Source of the DNA: Kiritimatiellia bacterium
GTDB lineage: Bacteria; Verrucomicrobiota; Kiritimatiellia; RFP12; UBA3636
Direction of reading: 5' to 3'
Length of the DNA: 35,493 nt
NCBI GenBank assembly: GCA_017648065.1
Contig: JAGCJJ010000078.1
Span: 1-35,493 of the forward strand
Part shown: in pieces, positions 24,717-33,681 of the stretch
Position numbering within the stretch: the stretch's first letter is position 1
Layout: each line of letters starts with the position of its first letter
Translations under genes and position numbers: made by a program
Notes under the pieces: generated by a model
Databases searched by the model: none
Told to the model about the DNA's origin: nothing
The model's input: the letters and a program-made list of their open reading frames with translations, nothing else

Positions 24717-24720
24717 AAAT

Positions 24721-25959
24721 TTATGCCTTTATATGACCAGCCTTTGCCATAGAGCGAGCCTCAACGCTCTGAATCTCTGCAAAGCCCTGTGAGCTTACAG
24801 GATTCAAGCCTGCGCTTGCTTCCATAGATGCATCCTCTTCAAAGTATAGAGATGCCTCAACGCCTGTCAATGACTCAAATAGAATGTTACCACGATATAG
24901 GCCAACTGTTACCTCGCCAGTTGCCTTGTCTGCAAACTTCTCAATTGCAGCAAATGCAGCCTGTGTTGACAAATCATAGTACTTACCATCGTAAATCTGA
25001 ACACCAACAAAGCGAGATAGCTGCTCAAACAATGTTGTTGATGGCTTATCCATGATTGCCTGGTAAACATAGCGAAGAGCCTTACCTAGAAGCTCCATAC
25101 CTGGTGCCTCATATACGCCACGGCTCTTTGTGCCGATGATGCGATTCTCAAGTGCGTGGCTCATACCAACACCATTGCGACCACCAATCTTATTTGCCTC
25201 AACTAGCAAATCAAATGGCTTCATCTCTACGCCATTGATTGCAACTGGGCGACCCTTCTCGAACTTAATCTTTACAGACTCAATTGCATCAGGAGCCTGC
25301 ATTGGCCATACACCCATTGTTGGCTCAACGATTGTCATTGCTGTTTCCATGCTCTCAAGATCCTCTGCCTCATGAGATAGACCAGCAATGTTGCAGTCTG
25401 TTGAATAGCGCTTCTTACCACCTGGGAATGCTACGATATCGTACTTTGCTAGATATTCGCACATCTGTGTACGACCAGGGAACTCCTCTAGAAGTTTTGC
25501 ATCACGCCATGGTGCATAAACTGTCATCTCTGGAGCAAACTGATTTGTGTAGCGCTCAAAACGCATTTGGTCATTACCACGACCTGTTGCACCGTGAACT
25601 AGTGTTGAAATACCATGCTTCTTCATCTCAAGAACAATCTTGCGAACTGTTACAGCACGGCCAATACCTGTTGAATTCCAGTAGCCACCATCGTAGGTTG
25701 CCTCTGCCATAATTGTCTTGAAGCAAGCCTCTGCCATTTCCTCGCGAACATCAACGATTACAGTATCAACACCGCATGGTGCCATCTTCTTCTGAACATC
25801 GCGAATATCCTTCTCGTCTGGCTGACCTAGGTCAGCTGTGAAGCAAAGCACATCAGCACCTGCCTCGCGCAAACGAATAGCGATTGTCTTACTGTCCAAA
25901 CCACCAGATACGCAAATACCAATCTTGCGTCCCTTCATCTCATCAACTGTTAGAGCCAT
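24721..25959 (-). CDS. argG: Argininosuccinate synthase
   Basis: ArgG joins citrulline and aspartate using ATP to give argininosuccinate. The 412-residue protein has the ATP loop VSGGLDSKT (residues 17-25), where most relatives have SGGLDT; HGATGRGNDQMRFER, the usual HGxTGKGNDQVRFE block; and STDCNIAGLSHEAEDL. These mark it as a divergent ArgG branch but with a full domain set. It follows argD by 54 bases and overlaps nothing. Confidence 0.93.
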   Translation of the reverse strand: MALTVDEMKGRKIGICVSGGLDSKTIAIRLREAGADVLCFTADLGQPDEKDIRDVQKKMAPCGVDTVIVDVREEMAEACFKTIMAEATYDGGYWNSTGIGRAVTVRKIVLEMKKHGISTLVHGATGRGNDQMRFERYTNQFAPEMTVYAPWRDAKLLEEFPGRTQMCEYLAKYDIVAFPGGKKRYSTDCNIAGLSHEAEDLESMETAMTIVEPTMGVWPMQAPDAIESVKIKFEKGRPVAINGVEMKPFDLLVEANKIGGRNGVGMSHALENRIIGTKSRGVYEAPGMELLGKALRYVYQAIMDKPSTTLFEQLSRFVGVQIYDGKYYDLSTQAAFAAIEKFADKATGEVTVGLYRGNILFESLTGVEASLYFEEDASMEASAGLNPVSSQGFAEIQSVEARSMAKAGHIKA

Positions 25960-26013
25960 TGTTTAATCTCCTACGTGTGTTAAAATATATAAATTTCTTT
26001 TGTAACAAAAATA

Positions 26014-27234
26014 TTATTCAGCATCCTCTGGCTCAAATACGATTTCAAGAGTTTCGTCAATCATATCCAAAGCCTCTTCTAATTCCTTCTCCTTTAGAGA
26101 TAGAGGAGGTAAGAAGCGAACAACATTTGGACCAGCAACGCATGCTAGCAAACCACCAAAGCATAGCTCATCAACAATCTTCTTTGCATAGCCTTCCTCA
26201 ACAGCCATACCAATTAGAAGACCGCTGCCACGAATTTCAAGCACCTGGTCATACTTATCAGCAAACTGCTGAAGTCCTGTCATGAATAGCTCGCTCATCT
26301 TGTTTGCATTATCAAGAAGCTTATCATCTTCGATTGCTTCAATAACTGCAAGAGCTGCTGCGCTAGCCAATGCACCACCACCGAAAGTAGAAGCATGTGA
26401 ACCAGGAACAAATACATCAGCAAACTTCTTTGATGCAATCATTGCACCCATTGGTATACCGCCTGCCAATGCCTTTGCCAAAGAGAAAGCGTCTGGTGCT
26501 ACAGAATAATTCTGCCAGCCAAACCACTTACCTGTTCTACCCATACCGCACTGAACTTCATCGCAAAGCATTAGAAGATTATGCTCATCGCAAAGTGCAC
26601 GAACGCCTTCCATAAACTCAGGAGTTGCAGGAAGCACACCACCCTCGCCCTGAACTGGCTCTAGTAGTACAGCAATTGTCTTATCTGTGATTAGCTCCTT
26701 AACTGAAGCAAGATTATTAAACTCAGCAAAAGAGAAGCCAAGTAGAAGTGGGTCATACCCCTTCTGAACCTTGCTCTGACCTGTTGCAGAAAGTGTTCCC
26801 ATTGTACGACCATGGAAAGAATTCTTCATGCAAATGATTTCATAGCGACCGCTCTCGCTGCCATATAGGCGAGCTAGCTTAATCATTGCTTCATTTGCTT
26901 CTGCACCTGAATTACAGAAAAATGCCTTGCCTTCTAGACCGCTAAGCTGAACAAGCTTCTTTGCCAATGTTACCTGATTTGCATTGTAGAAAAGATTTGA
27001 GCAATGAACTAGCTCATCAAGCTGCTTCTTTACCTTCTCAATGTACTTTGGATGTGAATGACCAATATTCTGTACAGCAATACCTGAGGTGAAATCTAGA
27101 TACTGATTACCATTGCTACCCTTTACACGGCAGCCCTTACCACTTACTAGCACAGGAGTCTCTTCTCCACGTGCATAGGTATTCATGATATACTTGCTGC
27201 AATCTTCAACTATATTTTCGCTTTTTTTACTCAT
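26014..27234 (-). CDS. argD: Acetylornithine aminotransferase (class III PLP enzyme)
   Basis: The enzyme transfers an amino group from glutamate to N-acetylglutamate semialdehyde, yielding N-acetylornithine. The 406-residue protein has LDFTSGIAVQNIGHSHPKYI, LCDEVQCGMGRTGKW (PLP-binding Asp), and the Schiff-base lysine in SLAKALAGGIPMGAM. Sequence alone does not exclude related ornithine transaminase activity, but the operon supports ArgD. Its ATG overlaps the argB stop by four bases (ATGA), indicating coupled translation. Confidence 0.94.
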   Translation of the reverse strand: MSKKSENIVEDCSKYIMNTYARGEETPVLVSGKGCRVKGSNGNQYLDFTSGIAVQNIGHSHPKYIEKVKKQLDELVHCSNLFYNANQVTLAKKLVQLSGLEGKAFFCNSGAEANEAMIKLARLYGSESGRYEIICMKNSFHGRTMGTLSATGQSKVQKGYDPLLLGFSFAEFNNLASVKELITDKTIAVLLEPVQGEGGVLPATPEFMEGVRALCDEHNLLMLCDEVQCGMGRTGKWFGWQNYSVAPDAFSLAKALAGGIPMGAMIASKKFADVFVPGSHASTFGGGALASAAALAVIEAIEDDKLLDNANKMSELFMTGLQQFADKYDQVLEIRGSGLLIGMAVEEGYAKKIVDELCFGGLLACVAGPNVVRFLPPLSLKEKELEEALDMIDETLEIVFEPEDAE

Positions 27235-28109
27235 TGTCTAACTATCTCCGTTCCTACACCGTTATTTGTAAATATTTCAAGCAGAAGCGAGTGCTGCATT
27301 CTGCCATCAACAAGATGAACCTTTCGAACGCCTGCGGCCAAAGCCTCAAGGCAGCTCTGCATTTTTGGTAGCATACCGCCACCTGCAATTCCTTCATTTA
27401 TTAGCTCCTGACCTTGCTCTGCTGTAATCGTGTTGATTAGAGAGCTTGGGTCTGCTGGATCACGTAATAAGCCTGGCACATCTGAAACAAATGCGAGCTT
27501 ACGTGGCTTTAGAGCCTTTGCAAGAGCAGATGCTGCCACATCAGCATTGATGTTATAAGCATGACCATCTGCGCCCTTACCAACTGGGCAAATTACAGGA
27601 ACAATATCATTGTGAAGCAGCTCACGAACTGGTCCTGTATCTACTGACATTGGAATGCCAACATAGCCCCAATCAATTGTTGCGCCTGTCTCTGCATCCT
27701 TACCTGTCTTGCGAGTTGTAAAATAAATATTATCTCCGTACATTGGCTCAGCATTTACACCAGCCTCACGAAGAATGTTCACTACGCTGGCATTAACCTC
27801 GTTCTTGATTACATCCTCCATCACCTTCATGGAAGCTTCATCAGTTACACGGAAGCCCTGAACAAACTTTGTCTCAATACCTGCCTTTGCCAGCCCACGA
27901 GAAATGGCTTTACCACCACCATGCACCACAACTGGGCGCATACCAACAATGCGCATAAATGCAATGTCAGTTAAAATTGAGCGAAGATTCTCCTCGCTCT
28001 CCATTACACTGCCACCGAGCTTCACCACAATAATCTCGTTCTTAAAACGAGCAATGTATGGCAGTGCTTCGATTAGTGTATCTGCTTTTTTAATATATTC
28101 TTCCATCAT
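27231..28109 (-). CDS. argB: Acetylglutamate kinase
   Basis: ArgB phosphorylates N-acetylglutamate with ATP. The 292-residue protein has VVKLGGSVM and VVHGGGKAISRGL near the N-terminus, and NINADVAASALAKALK toward the C-terminus. The N-terminal helix before the kinase fold (KADTLIEALPYIARFKNE) is the feature typical of the arginine-inhibited, hexameric form, so feedback control is likely by family resemblance. It lies 39 bases after argJ. Confidence 0.95.
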   Translation of the reverse strand: MMEEYIKKADTLIEALPYIARFKNEIIVVKLGGSVMESEENLRSILTDIAFMRIVGMRPVVVHGGGKAISRGLAKAGIETKFVQGFRVTDEASMKVMEDVIKNEVNASVVNILREAGVNAEPMYGDNIYFTTRKTGKDAETGATIDWGYVGIPMSVDTGPVRELLHNDIVPVICPVGKGADGHAYNINADVAASALAKALKPRKLAFVSDVPGLLRDPADPSSLINTITAEQGQELINEGIAGGGMLPKMQSCLEALAAGVRKVHLVDGRMQHSLLLEIFTNNGVGTEIVRQ

Positions 28110-28148
28110 AAAAAATTTTCCTAAAAAGAAATTTAAAAAGCGTTGAAC

Positions 28149-29357
28149 TTATGTTGTATACTCGCCATTGATTTTTACATAGCCATAGGAGAGGTCGCTT
28201 GTATAAACAGTATCCTCACCCTCACCAAGGTTTAGCTTAACAGTCACGCTAAAAGCACGCTGAGCCATTACCTTTGCCAAGCGCTCATTATCCTCTTCGC
28301 TTGCAAGCTTACCCTTGTTGAATACACAAACATCATCAAAATAAATTTCTGTCTTTAGCTCCTCAACCTCGCAGCCTGAGTTTCCAACAGCAGAAATTAC
28401 GCGGCCCCAATTTGGATCACCGCCGAAGCAAGCTGTCTTAAACAAAGGAGAATTTGCAATCTCACGGCAAGCTAGTAGCGCATCTTCATTTGAAACTGCC
28501 TTCTCTACTGTGATTGCAACAAACTTTGTTGCTCCCTCTCCATCCATAACAATTTGCTTTGCCAGGCTTGTTGCTACCTCTGTAAGAGCTGCAACGAACT
28601 TACCCCACTCTGGATGAGTTTCATCTAGCTCTGCTGTTTCAGCGGCACCATTAGCAAATACAGCAAATGTGTCATTTGTACTTTGATCACCATCTACTGT
28701 GATACGGTTAAAGGATTTCTCAACTGCTGCACGAGTTGCAGCCTGAAGTGAAGACTGCTTTACATTTGCATCTGTTGTGATAAAGCAAAGTGTTGTAGCA
28801 AGATTTGGGCAAATCATACCAGAGCCCTTACAAATACCACCAACAACAACATCCTTGCCATCAATTGTAATAGCAACAGCTGATTTCTTTGGAACAAGGT
28901 CAGTCGTCAAAATTGCATCTGCAGCAGCATTACCACCATCATAGCTTAGTGCTTCTGCTGCCATCTTAATTCCATTGCGTACACGGTCCATTGGAAGTCT
29001 GCGACCAATTGTACCTGTTGAGCAAACAAGCATTTCCTCTACAGGAACATTTATTGCTTCAGCAGCCAGCTTACCCATCTCTACGGCATCTGCATAACCA
29101 CCTTCGCCAGTACAAGCATTAGCACAGCCAACATTAACTACAACTGCACGGCACTTACCCTTAGCAGCAAGAGGTCTGTCATATTGCACAGGTGCAGCAG
29201 GCACACGATTCTGTGTGAACATTACAGCACATACTGCAGGACGATCAGATGCAATAATTGACATATCAAGGCGATTTACCTTGATGCCAGCAGCAACACC
29301 ACTGGCTAAAAAACCTTTAGCAGATGTAACTGTTCCATTTTCTATGATTTTCATCAT
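28149..29357 (-). CDS. argJ: Bifunctional glutamate N-acetyltransferase/ornithine acetyltransferase
   Basis: ArgJ moves the acetyl group from N-acetylornithine to glutamate, giving ornithine and recycling acetylglutamate. The 402-residue precursor cuts itself at the KGSGMICPNLATTL site; Thr188, after Ala187, is the expected nucleophile of the mature beta chain. GAGGT precedes the tandem ATGs at 29354 and 29357. It leads the argJ-argB-argD-argG run. argC, needed between ArgB and ArgD in the pathway, is not in the window. Confidence 0.95.
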   Translation of the reverse strand: MMKIIENGTVTSAKGFLASGVAAGIKVNRLDMSIIASDRPAVCAVMFTQNRVPAAPVQYDRPLAAKGKCRAVVVNVGCANACTGEGGYADAVEMGKLAAEAINVPVEEMLVCSTGTIGRRLPMDRVRNGIKMAAEALSYDGGNAAADAILTTDLVPKKSAVAITIDGKDVVVGGICKGSGMICPNLATTLCFITTDANVKQSSLQAATRAAVEKSFNRITVDGDQSTNDTFAVFANGAAETAELDETHPEWGKFVAALTEVATSLAKQIVMDGEGATKFVAITVEKAVSNEDALLACREIANSPLFKTACFGGDPNWGRVISAVGNSGCEVEELKTEIYFDDVCVFNKGKLASEEDNERLAKVMAQRAFSVTVKLNLGEGEDTVYTSDLSYGYVKINGEYTT

Positions 29358-29421
29358 ATTTTTTACCTCAAAAAAAATCGATTTTTTCTAAACTATATAA
29401 TATAGCACTTAAAACTTGGAT

Positions 29422-29451
29422 ATTATGCCATATTTACTTCGTAAAGTAAAT
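29422..29451 (-). promoter_or_regulatory. argJ promoter with overlapping palindrome
   Basis: On the minus strand, TTTACT (29445-29450) and CATAAT (29422-29427) are 17 bases apart. An 8-bp inverted repeat, ATTTACTT (29432-29439) and AAGTAAAT (29444-29451), with a 4-base centre covers the -35 element, placing it well for a repressor. It does not look like the E. coli ARG box. Confidence 0.5.
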
Positions 29452-29647
29452 TACGAAATTAGGTTAGCTACTTTTTAACCATAAATTTCAACCAAAACCT
29501 AAAAATCGACTGTTTATGATTATTTCCCACAGAGGCGTAGAGCCGCAGAGGGGGTTAAAGGGGAAATATGTCTATTGGTTTCATAATTTTTTATTATGCA
29601 GCTTAAGTATCTGTGAAGACACCATTTGCAAAACATTCAAATCCAAT

Positions 29648-29694
29648 AAAAAAACAAATACGGCTGTTAGACAAGAAATCCAACTGCCGTATTT
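29648..29694 (-). terminator. Terminator of the secreted-protein gene
   Basis: AAATACGGC (29656-29664) pairs with GCCGTATTT (29686-29694), extended by GTT/AAC after one mismatch, and the minus strand then runs GTTTTTTTATT. It is 21 bases beyond the stop at 29716. Confidence 0.8.
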
Positions 29695-29715
29695 TGTATT
29701 TTTATGCAAAGCTAC

Positions 29716-32700
29716 TTATTTGATGATAATAACTGTTGCAGCTGTAGCAGGAATGAAGTACTTCAAACCTGTTGGACGCTGACCAACCTCTTCTGGTTCG
29801 TCTAAATCAGATGGCCATCCATAGGTGTATGAAAGCACTGCTCCACGTGTATCTTCAACAACAACATTGTTTGTATCAATACCAGACTCCCACAAGATTA
29901 AGTGACCATCAGCAGCTCTCTCACCACCACGTAGCTGAATAGACTTTGGATCAATCTTAACAATAAGCTTTGCTGTACTGTCAGCATTCTTGTATGTACC
30001 CAAAGGCAATACTTTGCTTGATGTTGCATATAGAGGAGCTGCATTTGTATAGCCACCATTTGGAACATCAAAGATTACTGTCAAATCATTATTTCCAGCT
30101 ACACTTTCTGTATCAAGAAGAATTGCCTCTTTAACAGCGATTGTAGGTGCTGCACCAGCAATGCGTACATTTACATTTTCTAAGTGCTCTGCAGTTTCAA
30201 CAGAAAGCTTTGTTACTGTAAATGTTGCATCATCAACAACTAATGCATCACCACCAGTTGAACCAAGCGCCATCTCTTTGTATGTTACAGAAGATCCGCT
30301 TTCAACAGCAAATGTAACATTAGTACCTCTGATATTTACTCCTGAACCACCTTGAGAGAATACTGCTCCATTTGTAAATTTGAATACAGAATTTGTACTT
30401 ACATAGGAACCAATTCCCCGGTCAATAGTATCCTTTTCACCCAATGTCATTGCGGAAAATTCAACATACTCATCATTCATTGTTCCTGCAAACATATCAA
30501 AACGGATTTTTGAAGTAGCAGCATCTTTTCCTACAAAACGAACTTTTAGACCATCTTTGGAACCAAGATTTAAATCCTCCAAATAATAGTAGATATCAGA
30601 AATATAAACTGTAGCAACAGTTCCTGCCTCAAAATATATACCATTATTTGTATCAAGAGGATAACCTGCGATAACTCCATCTGCAGGAATATTGCTAGGT
30701 TTCCAGCTGTTTGGATCATCCCAATAACCCTCAGCTACCTCTTTATTCCAAGTATAAGAAGCTAAGTCACGTGTTGTAACAGAAATAATTCCTGTTTGTG
30801 ATGTCCAACTACTTCCTGAAGCTATTGAGTTTTCTGAAGCAACATATAGCTTCCAATCTTGAGGAAGTCCGTCAATAACAACCTTAATATATGACTGGGT
30901 AGCATCAGCTGCAAAGAAAAAGTCATGCTCAACCATGCTATTAGAATCTTTTCCAACAAAGACCTTATAGGTTGTCTCACCAGCACCAATTTCAAAGTCC
31001 TTCATTGAAATAGTAACTGTATGACTATTTACTGTTGTTGTTGGAGCTACAGGCAATACTGTACCTGCTTTTGTTGTAAATGAAACAACTTCTGTTAAAT
31101 CATTTCCGCCCTCGCTTGTTGTAGCAACATACTGATAATAGTAAGTTGTACCTGGTTCAAGAGAAGTTACATAAGAATAGTTACCAACATTAGAAACAGG
31201 AATATCATATTCCTTTGCCCCACTCATATCCTGAGATGTTGACAAAAGCAGCTTTAGAGAGAACTCTCCAACACCGACACTACCAACATTTACATTAAAT
31301 GTACCTGTATCACCATTATGTGCAACACCTTCATCTCCGATTGAAACACTTGTCAAATCAATCTGTGCAGTGTAGCTCCATGAGGTTGAACCATCTGGAT
31401 GAACGAACATAAAGCGTGTGTATAATGCTTTAGGAACAGAAGTTACAAAGCTTGCTTCAGCTGCTGAAATATCACCTACAAGTGCTACATTATCCCATGC
31501 ATCTTGATCCTCTGCCTCATAAGTATCGCCATATAGTACATATAGCTGGCCCTCATCACCAGAGCTAATATTTAAATCAAAATCAATATTTGATCCATTT
31601 GGGGAATATGAGTTAACAATTATATCACGTCCAGGAATACCTGTTTTTAATTTTGCGCCATATTCAACACTCAAGAACTTCCAAGCAATAGTACCAGGGG
31701 CCTCTGACACTACTGTTGCACCATCCTTGTTCCAACCAAAAGAATAAGCCCAACCACCATGTGTTCCTGCGGAGCCTCTTCCATTTTGCATCCATAGCTG
31801 AATACGATGCCAACCGGTCTCTATACACTCATAAGTTCCAACTGATGGCGTAGCATAGCCACAATCAAGAATTATCTCACCATCAATCTTTAATCTTGTG
31901 TTATCCTGGAAATTGGCAAAGAAATTATATGAGCTTCCAGCCTCTAGCCACATATATCCAAGGTATGAATATCCACGTCCAGAGTCCATTTTCCACTCAT
32001 TCCCATCCTTATCTACATAAAGACTGGTGTAAAGTCCTGAAGCATTATTTCCTGAAGAAAGACCTGCTGCAATTGCTCCAGGCATAGGAACAAGTGTTTC
32101 ATCTGTTTCATCAAAAGCAACAAAGCTTGAGGAGGTTGAATAATGCTTTTGTAATAAACCATCAGTCACAGATCTGCCAAAGGTATCAATGCGAACAACT
32201 TCCTCCTGGTTTGGAAGCGTAAATGTGATAACACTTGAGTATGATTTATCACCTGCATCATTTTCTACAACTAATCTTACAAAATAAGTTTCTGCTGGAC
32301 GCAAGTCATTAATTTCAAATACCTCTCCTCCAAAAAAGGCATCATCCAAAACGATTTCTTCTCTTGCAAAAGAGCCATCCTCAGCAAAATCACTTGCAAC
32401 ATTTGAAATCTGCAAAGAAAGGACTACTTTACCACTTTGAGAATTAGCACCTGCGAATTCTACTGATACCGGTATCAGAGCAGAAAAAATACGTGTTTGA
32501 ATTACACCAGCAGCAACTGTTGGGTTAATAACAGTAGCCTTATTTTCCATGCGTAGGATTACTACACCAGAGCCACCTGATGCACCAGCGCCCCAGTTCT
32601 TTGAACCGCCACCGCCACCACCATGATTTGGGCGACCTTGAGCATACTGAAGATTATTTTTCATTGAGTTATCGTCTGAACCAGCATTGTAACCACAACC

Positions 32701-33450
32701 CCAAATGAAACCATCTGCATCAGGTGTTGTATCACCACCAAGGCCACCTAATCCATTATAACCACCAGCACCACCGCCAGGTCCATAATAATCAACTACG
32801 CCAGTAATATCACTTGCTCGGCCTGGGCCACCAGCTGACATACGAACTGTTGAACTGCCCTTATCATTATGTACTTGAACAGGAGAACCACCAGCACCGC
32901 CACCACCTTGAGGAGATGTTGTTGCATCAACAGAAGGATAACCTTGACCTTCTACGCCCTTACCAGCGCTACCCCAGTTTGCCGGGCCGCCACCGCAGCC
33001 GCCATCACGACCTGCACCAGAGCCATATGCTCCACCGCCGCCACCACCAAATGCTTGGAAAACGACCTTATTACCTGAAGCATCAAAAATAATAGAATCT
33101 TCACCATTGTAGCCCTTCTGACCAGTGGCAATACCTTGAGCACCACCTTTACCTACAGTAATGAGGTATGTGCCGGCCTTTAGTGTAATTGTTTCGTCAA
33201 TTACACCACCGCCGCCGCCACCGCCGCCGCAGTCAAAACCACCGCCACCGCCACCACCGACGACGCGAACGCGTGCTTCTACATCTGAATAAAGCGACAA
33301 TGTTCCTGACTCATTAAAGGTGTGAATCACCTCTGTATTGTCATTCAAGTATGTATCAATACCACCACTGCCCACCAGCGATGCCATTGCTGCTGAAATA
33401 CCAGTAAACATCATTGCATTTACTGAAGCAAATAATTTTGAAATTTTCAT
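29716..33450 (-). CDS. Large secreted glycine-rich, PA14-like and FN3-like protein
   Basis: The 1244-residue protein has a signal peptide ending about AAMA-S24, then a glycine-rich domain (about 60-300) with runs such as VVGGGGGGGF and GGGAGGYNGLGGLGG. An FN3-like unit (about 309-412) and a PA14-type carbohydrate-binding-like domain (about 417-593, with MWLEAGSSYNFFANFQDNT and GWHRIQLWMQ) follow, then more FN3-like units to about 900 and a long beta-rich region to the C-terminus (start YTWNKEVAEGYWDDPNSW). No catalytic motif is visible. The end, FIPATAATVIIIK, is not a PEP-CTERM or LPXTG signal. The ATG at 33450 has AAGGGA upstream. It looks like a surface or exported adhesin-like protein; glycan contact is inferred from the PA14-like part. 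Confidence 0.8.
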   Translation of the reverse strand: MKISKLFASVNAMMFTGISAAMASLVGSGGIDTYLNDNTEVIHTFNESGTLSLYSDVEARVRVVGGGGGGGFDCGGGGGGGGVIDETITLKAGTYLITVGKGGAQGIATGQKGYNGEDSIIFDASGNKVVFQAFGGGGGGAYGSGAGRDGGCGGGPANWGSAGKGVEGQGYPSVDATTSPQGGGGAGGSPVQVHNDKGSSTVRMSAGGPGRASDITGVVDYYGPGGGAGGYNGLGGLGGDTTPDADGFIWGCGYNAGSDDNSMKNNLQYAQGRPNHGGGGGGSKNWGAGASGGSGVVILRMENKATVINPTVAAGVIQTRIFSALIPVSVEFAGANSQSGKVVLSLQISNVASDFAEDGSFAREEIVLDDAFFGGEVFEINDLRPAETYFVRLVVENDAGDKSYSSVITFTLPNQEEVVRIDTFGRSVTDGLLQKHYSTSSSFVAFDETDETLVPMPGAIAAGLSSGNNASGLYTSLYVDKDGNEWKMDSGRGYSYLGYMWLEAGSSYNFFANFQDNTRLKIDGEIILDCGYATPSVGTYECIETGWHRIQLWMQNGRGSAGTHGGWAYSFGWNKDGATVVSEAPGTIAWKFLSVEYGAKLKTGIPGRDIIVNSYSPNGSNIDFDLNISSGDEGQLYVLYGDTYEAEDQDAWDNVALVGDISAAEASFVTSVPKALYTRFMFVHPDGSTSWSYTAQIDLTSVSIGDEGVAHNGDTGTFNVNVGSVGVGEFSLKLLLSTSQDMSGAKEYDIPVSNVGNYSYVTSLEPGTTYYYQYVATTSEGGNDLTEVVSFTTKAGTVLPVAPTTTVNSHTVTISMKDFEIGAGETTYKVFVGKDSNSMVEHDFFFAADATQSYIKVVIDGLPQDWKLYVASENSIASGSSWTSQTGIISVTTRDLASYTWNKEVAEGYWDDPNSWKPSNIPADGVIAGYPLDTNNGIYFEAGTVATVYISDIYYYLEDLNLGSKDGLKVRFVGKDAATSKIRFDMFAGTMNDEYVEFSAMTLGEKDTIDRGIGSYVSTNSVFKFTNGAVFSQGGSGVNIRGTNVTFAVESGSSVTYKEMALGSTGGDALVVDDATFTVTKLSVETAEHLENVNVRIAGAAPTIAVKEAILLDTESVAGNNDLTVIFDVPNGGYTNAAPLYATSSKVLPLGTYKNADSTAKLIVKIDPKSIQLRGGERAADGHLILWESGIDTNNVVVEDTRGAVLSYTYGWPSDLDEPEEVGQRPTGLKYFIPATAATVIIIK

Positions 33451-33490
33451 AACTTTCCCTTAGGTAAAACCTTTGACACAAATTACTAAT

Positions 33491-33520
33491 ATATTACCAC
33501 TAAACCCTTAATTCAGTAAA
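33491..33520 (-). promoter_or_regulatory. Promoter of the secreted-protein gene
   Basis: On the minus strand, TTTACT (33515-33520) is 18 bases from TAATAT (33491-33496), which has TGG directly before it, the same extended -10 form as the ribosomal promoters. Confidence 0.55.
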
Positions 33521-33571
33521 GGCTTATTTGCAAAAAACTAAAATTTTAATTCAAGTAAAACTAAAAAATTA

Positions 33572-33587
33572 TCTATTGTTCAATAGA
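33572..33587. promoter_or_regulatory. 16-bp palindrome, candidate TetR operator
   Basis: TCTATTG (33572-33578) and CAATAGA (33581-33587) are perfect inverted arms with a 2-base centre. The length and position between a TetR-family gene and a divergent gene fit a TetR operator. It lies upstream of both promoters. Confidence 0.5.
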
Positions 33588-33615
33588 CAATTTGAGAGTA
33601 TTCTATTACTTCATA

Positions 33616-33644
33616 TTGAACTCTTTAATTTTTTTTGCTAAAAT
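33616..33644 (+). promoter_or_regulatory. Promoter of the tetR-lacI unit
   Basis: TTGAAC (33616-33621) and TAAAAT (33639-33644) are exactly 17 bases apart. Transcription would start near 33651, about 30 bases before the ATG at 33682. The -10 element is inside a 21-bp palindrome. Confidence 0.7.
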
Positions 33645-33653
33645 TTAGCAAAA
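33633..33653. promoter_or_regulatory. 21-bp palindrome over the tetR -10, candidate operator
   Basis: TTTTGCTAAA (33633-33642) and TTTAGCAAAA (33644-33653) form perfect 10-bp arms around a central A. It covers the -10 element of the tetR promoter, so a bound protein would block transcription. The TTGCTAA/TTAGCAA arms resemble LacI-family sites in style; whether the LacI or the TetR protein binds is not known. Confidence 0.55.
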
Positions 33654-33681
33654 GCAACAAAACAACCCATATGAGGTCAAT

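Larger units (their letters stand above)
29358..29715. other. Intergenic region between the arg operon and the large secreted protein
   Basis: From left to right it holds the argJ promoter region with a palindrome (29422-29451), an A/T-rich stretch, a short GA-rich repeat of the CAGAGGCG/GCAGAGG kind (about 29528-29560), and the terminator of the secreted-protein gene (29648-29694). A plus-strand frame starting at 29516 overlaps the end of the secreted-protein gene and shows no gene-like features. Confidence 0.6.

Noticed and set aside
29516-29782. 88-codon plus-strand frame
   Set aside because: It overlaps the terminator and the end of the secreted-protein gene, has no ribosome binding site and encodes no recognisable product.
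32814-33092. His/Arg-rich plus-strand frames
   Set aside because: They are antisense readings of the glycine-rich repeats of the secreted protein, with no start signals.
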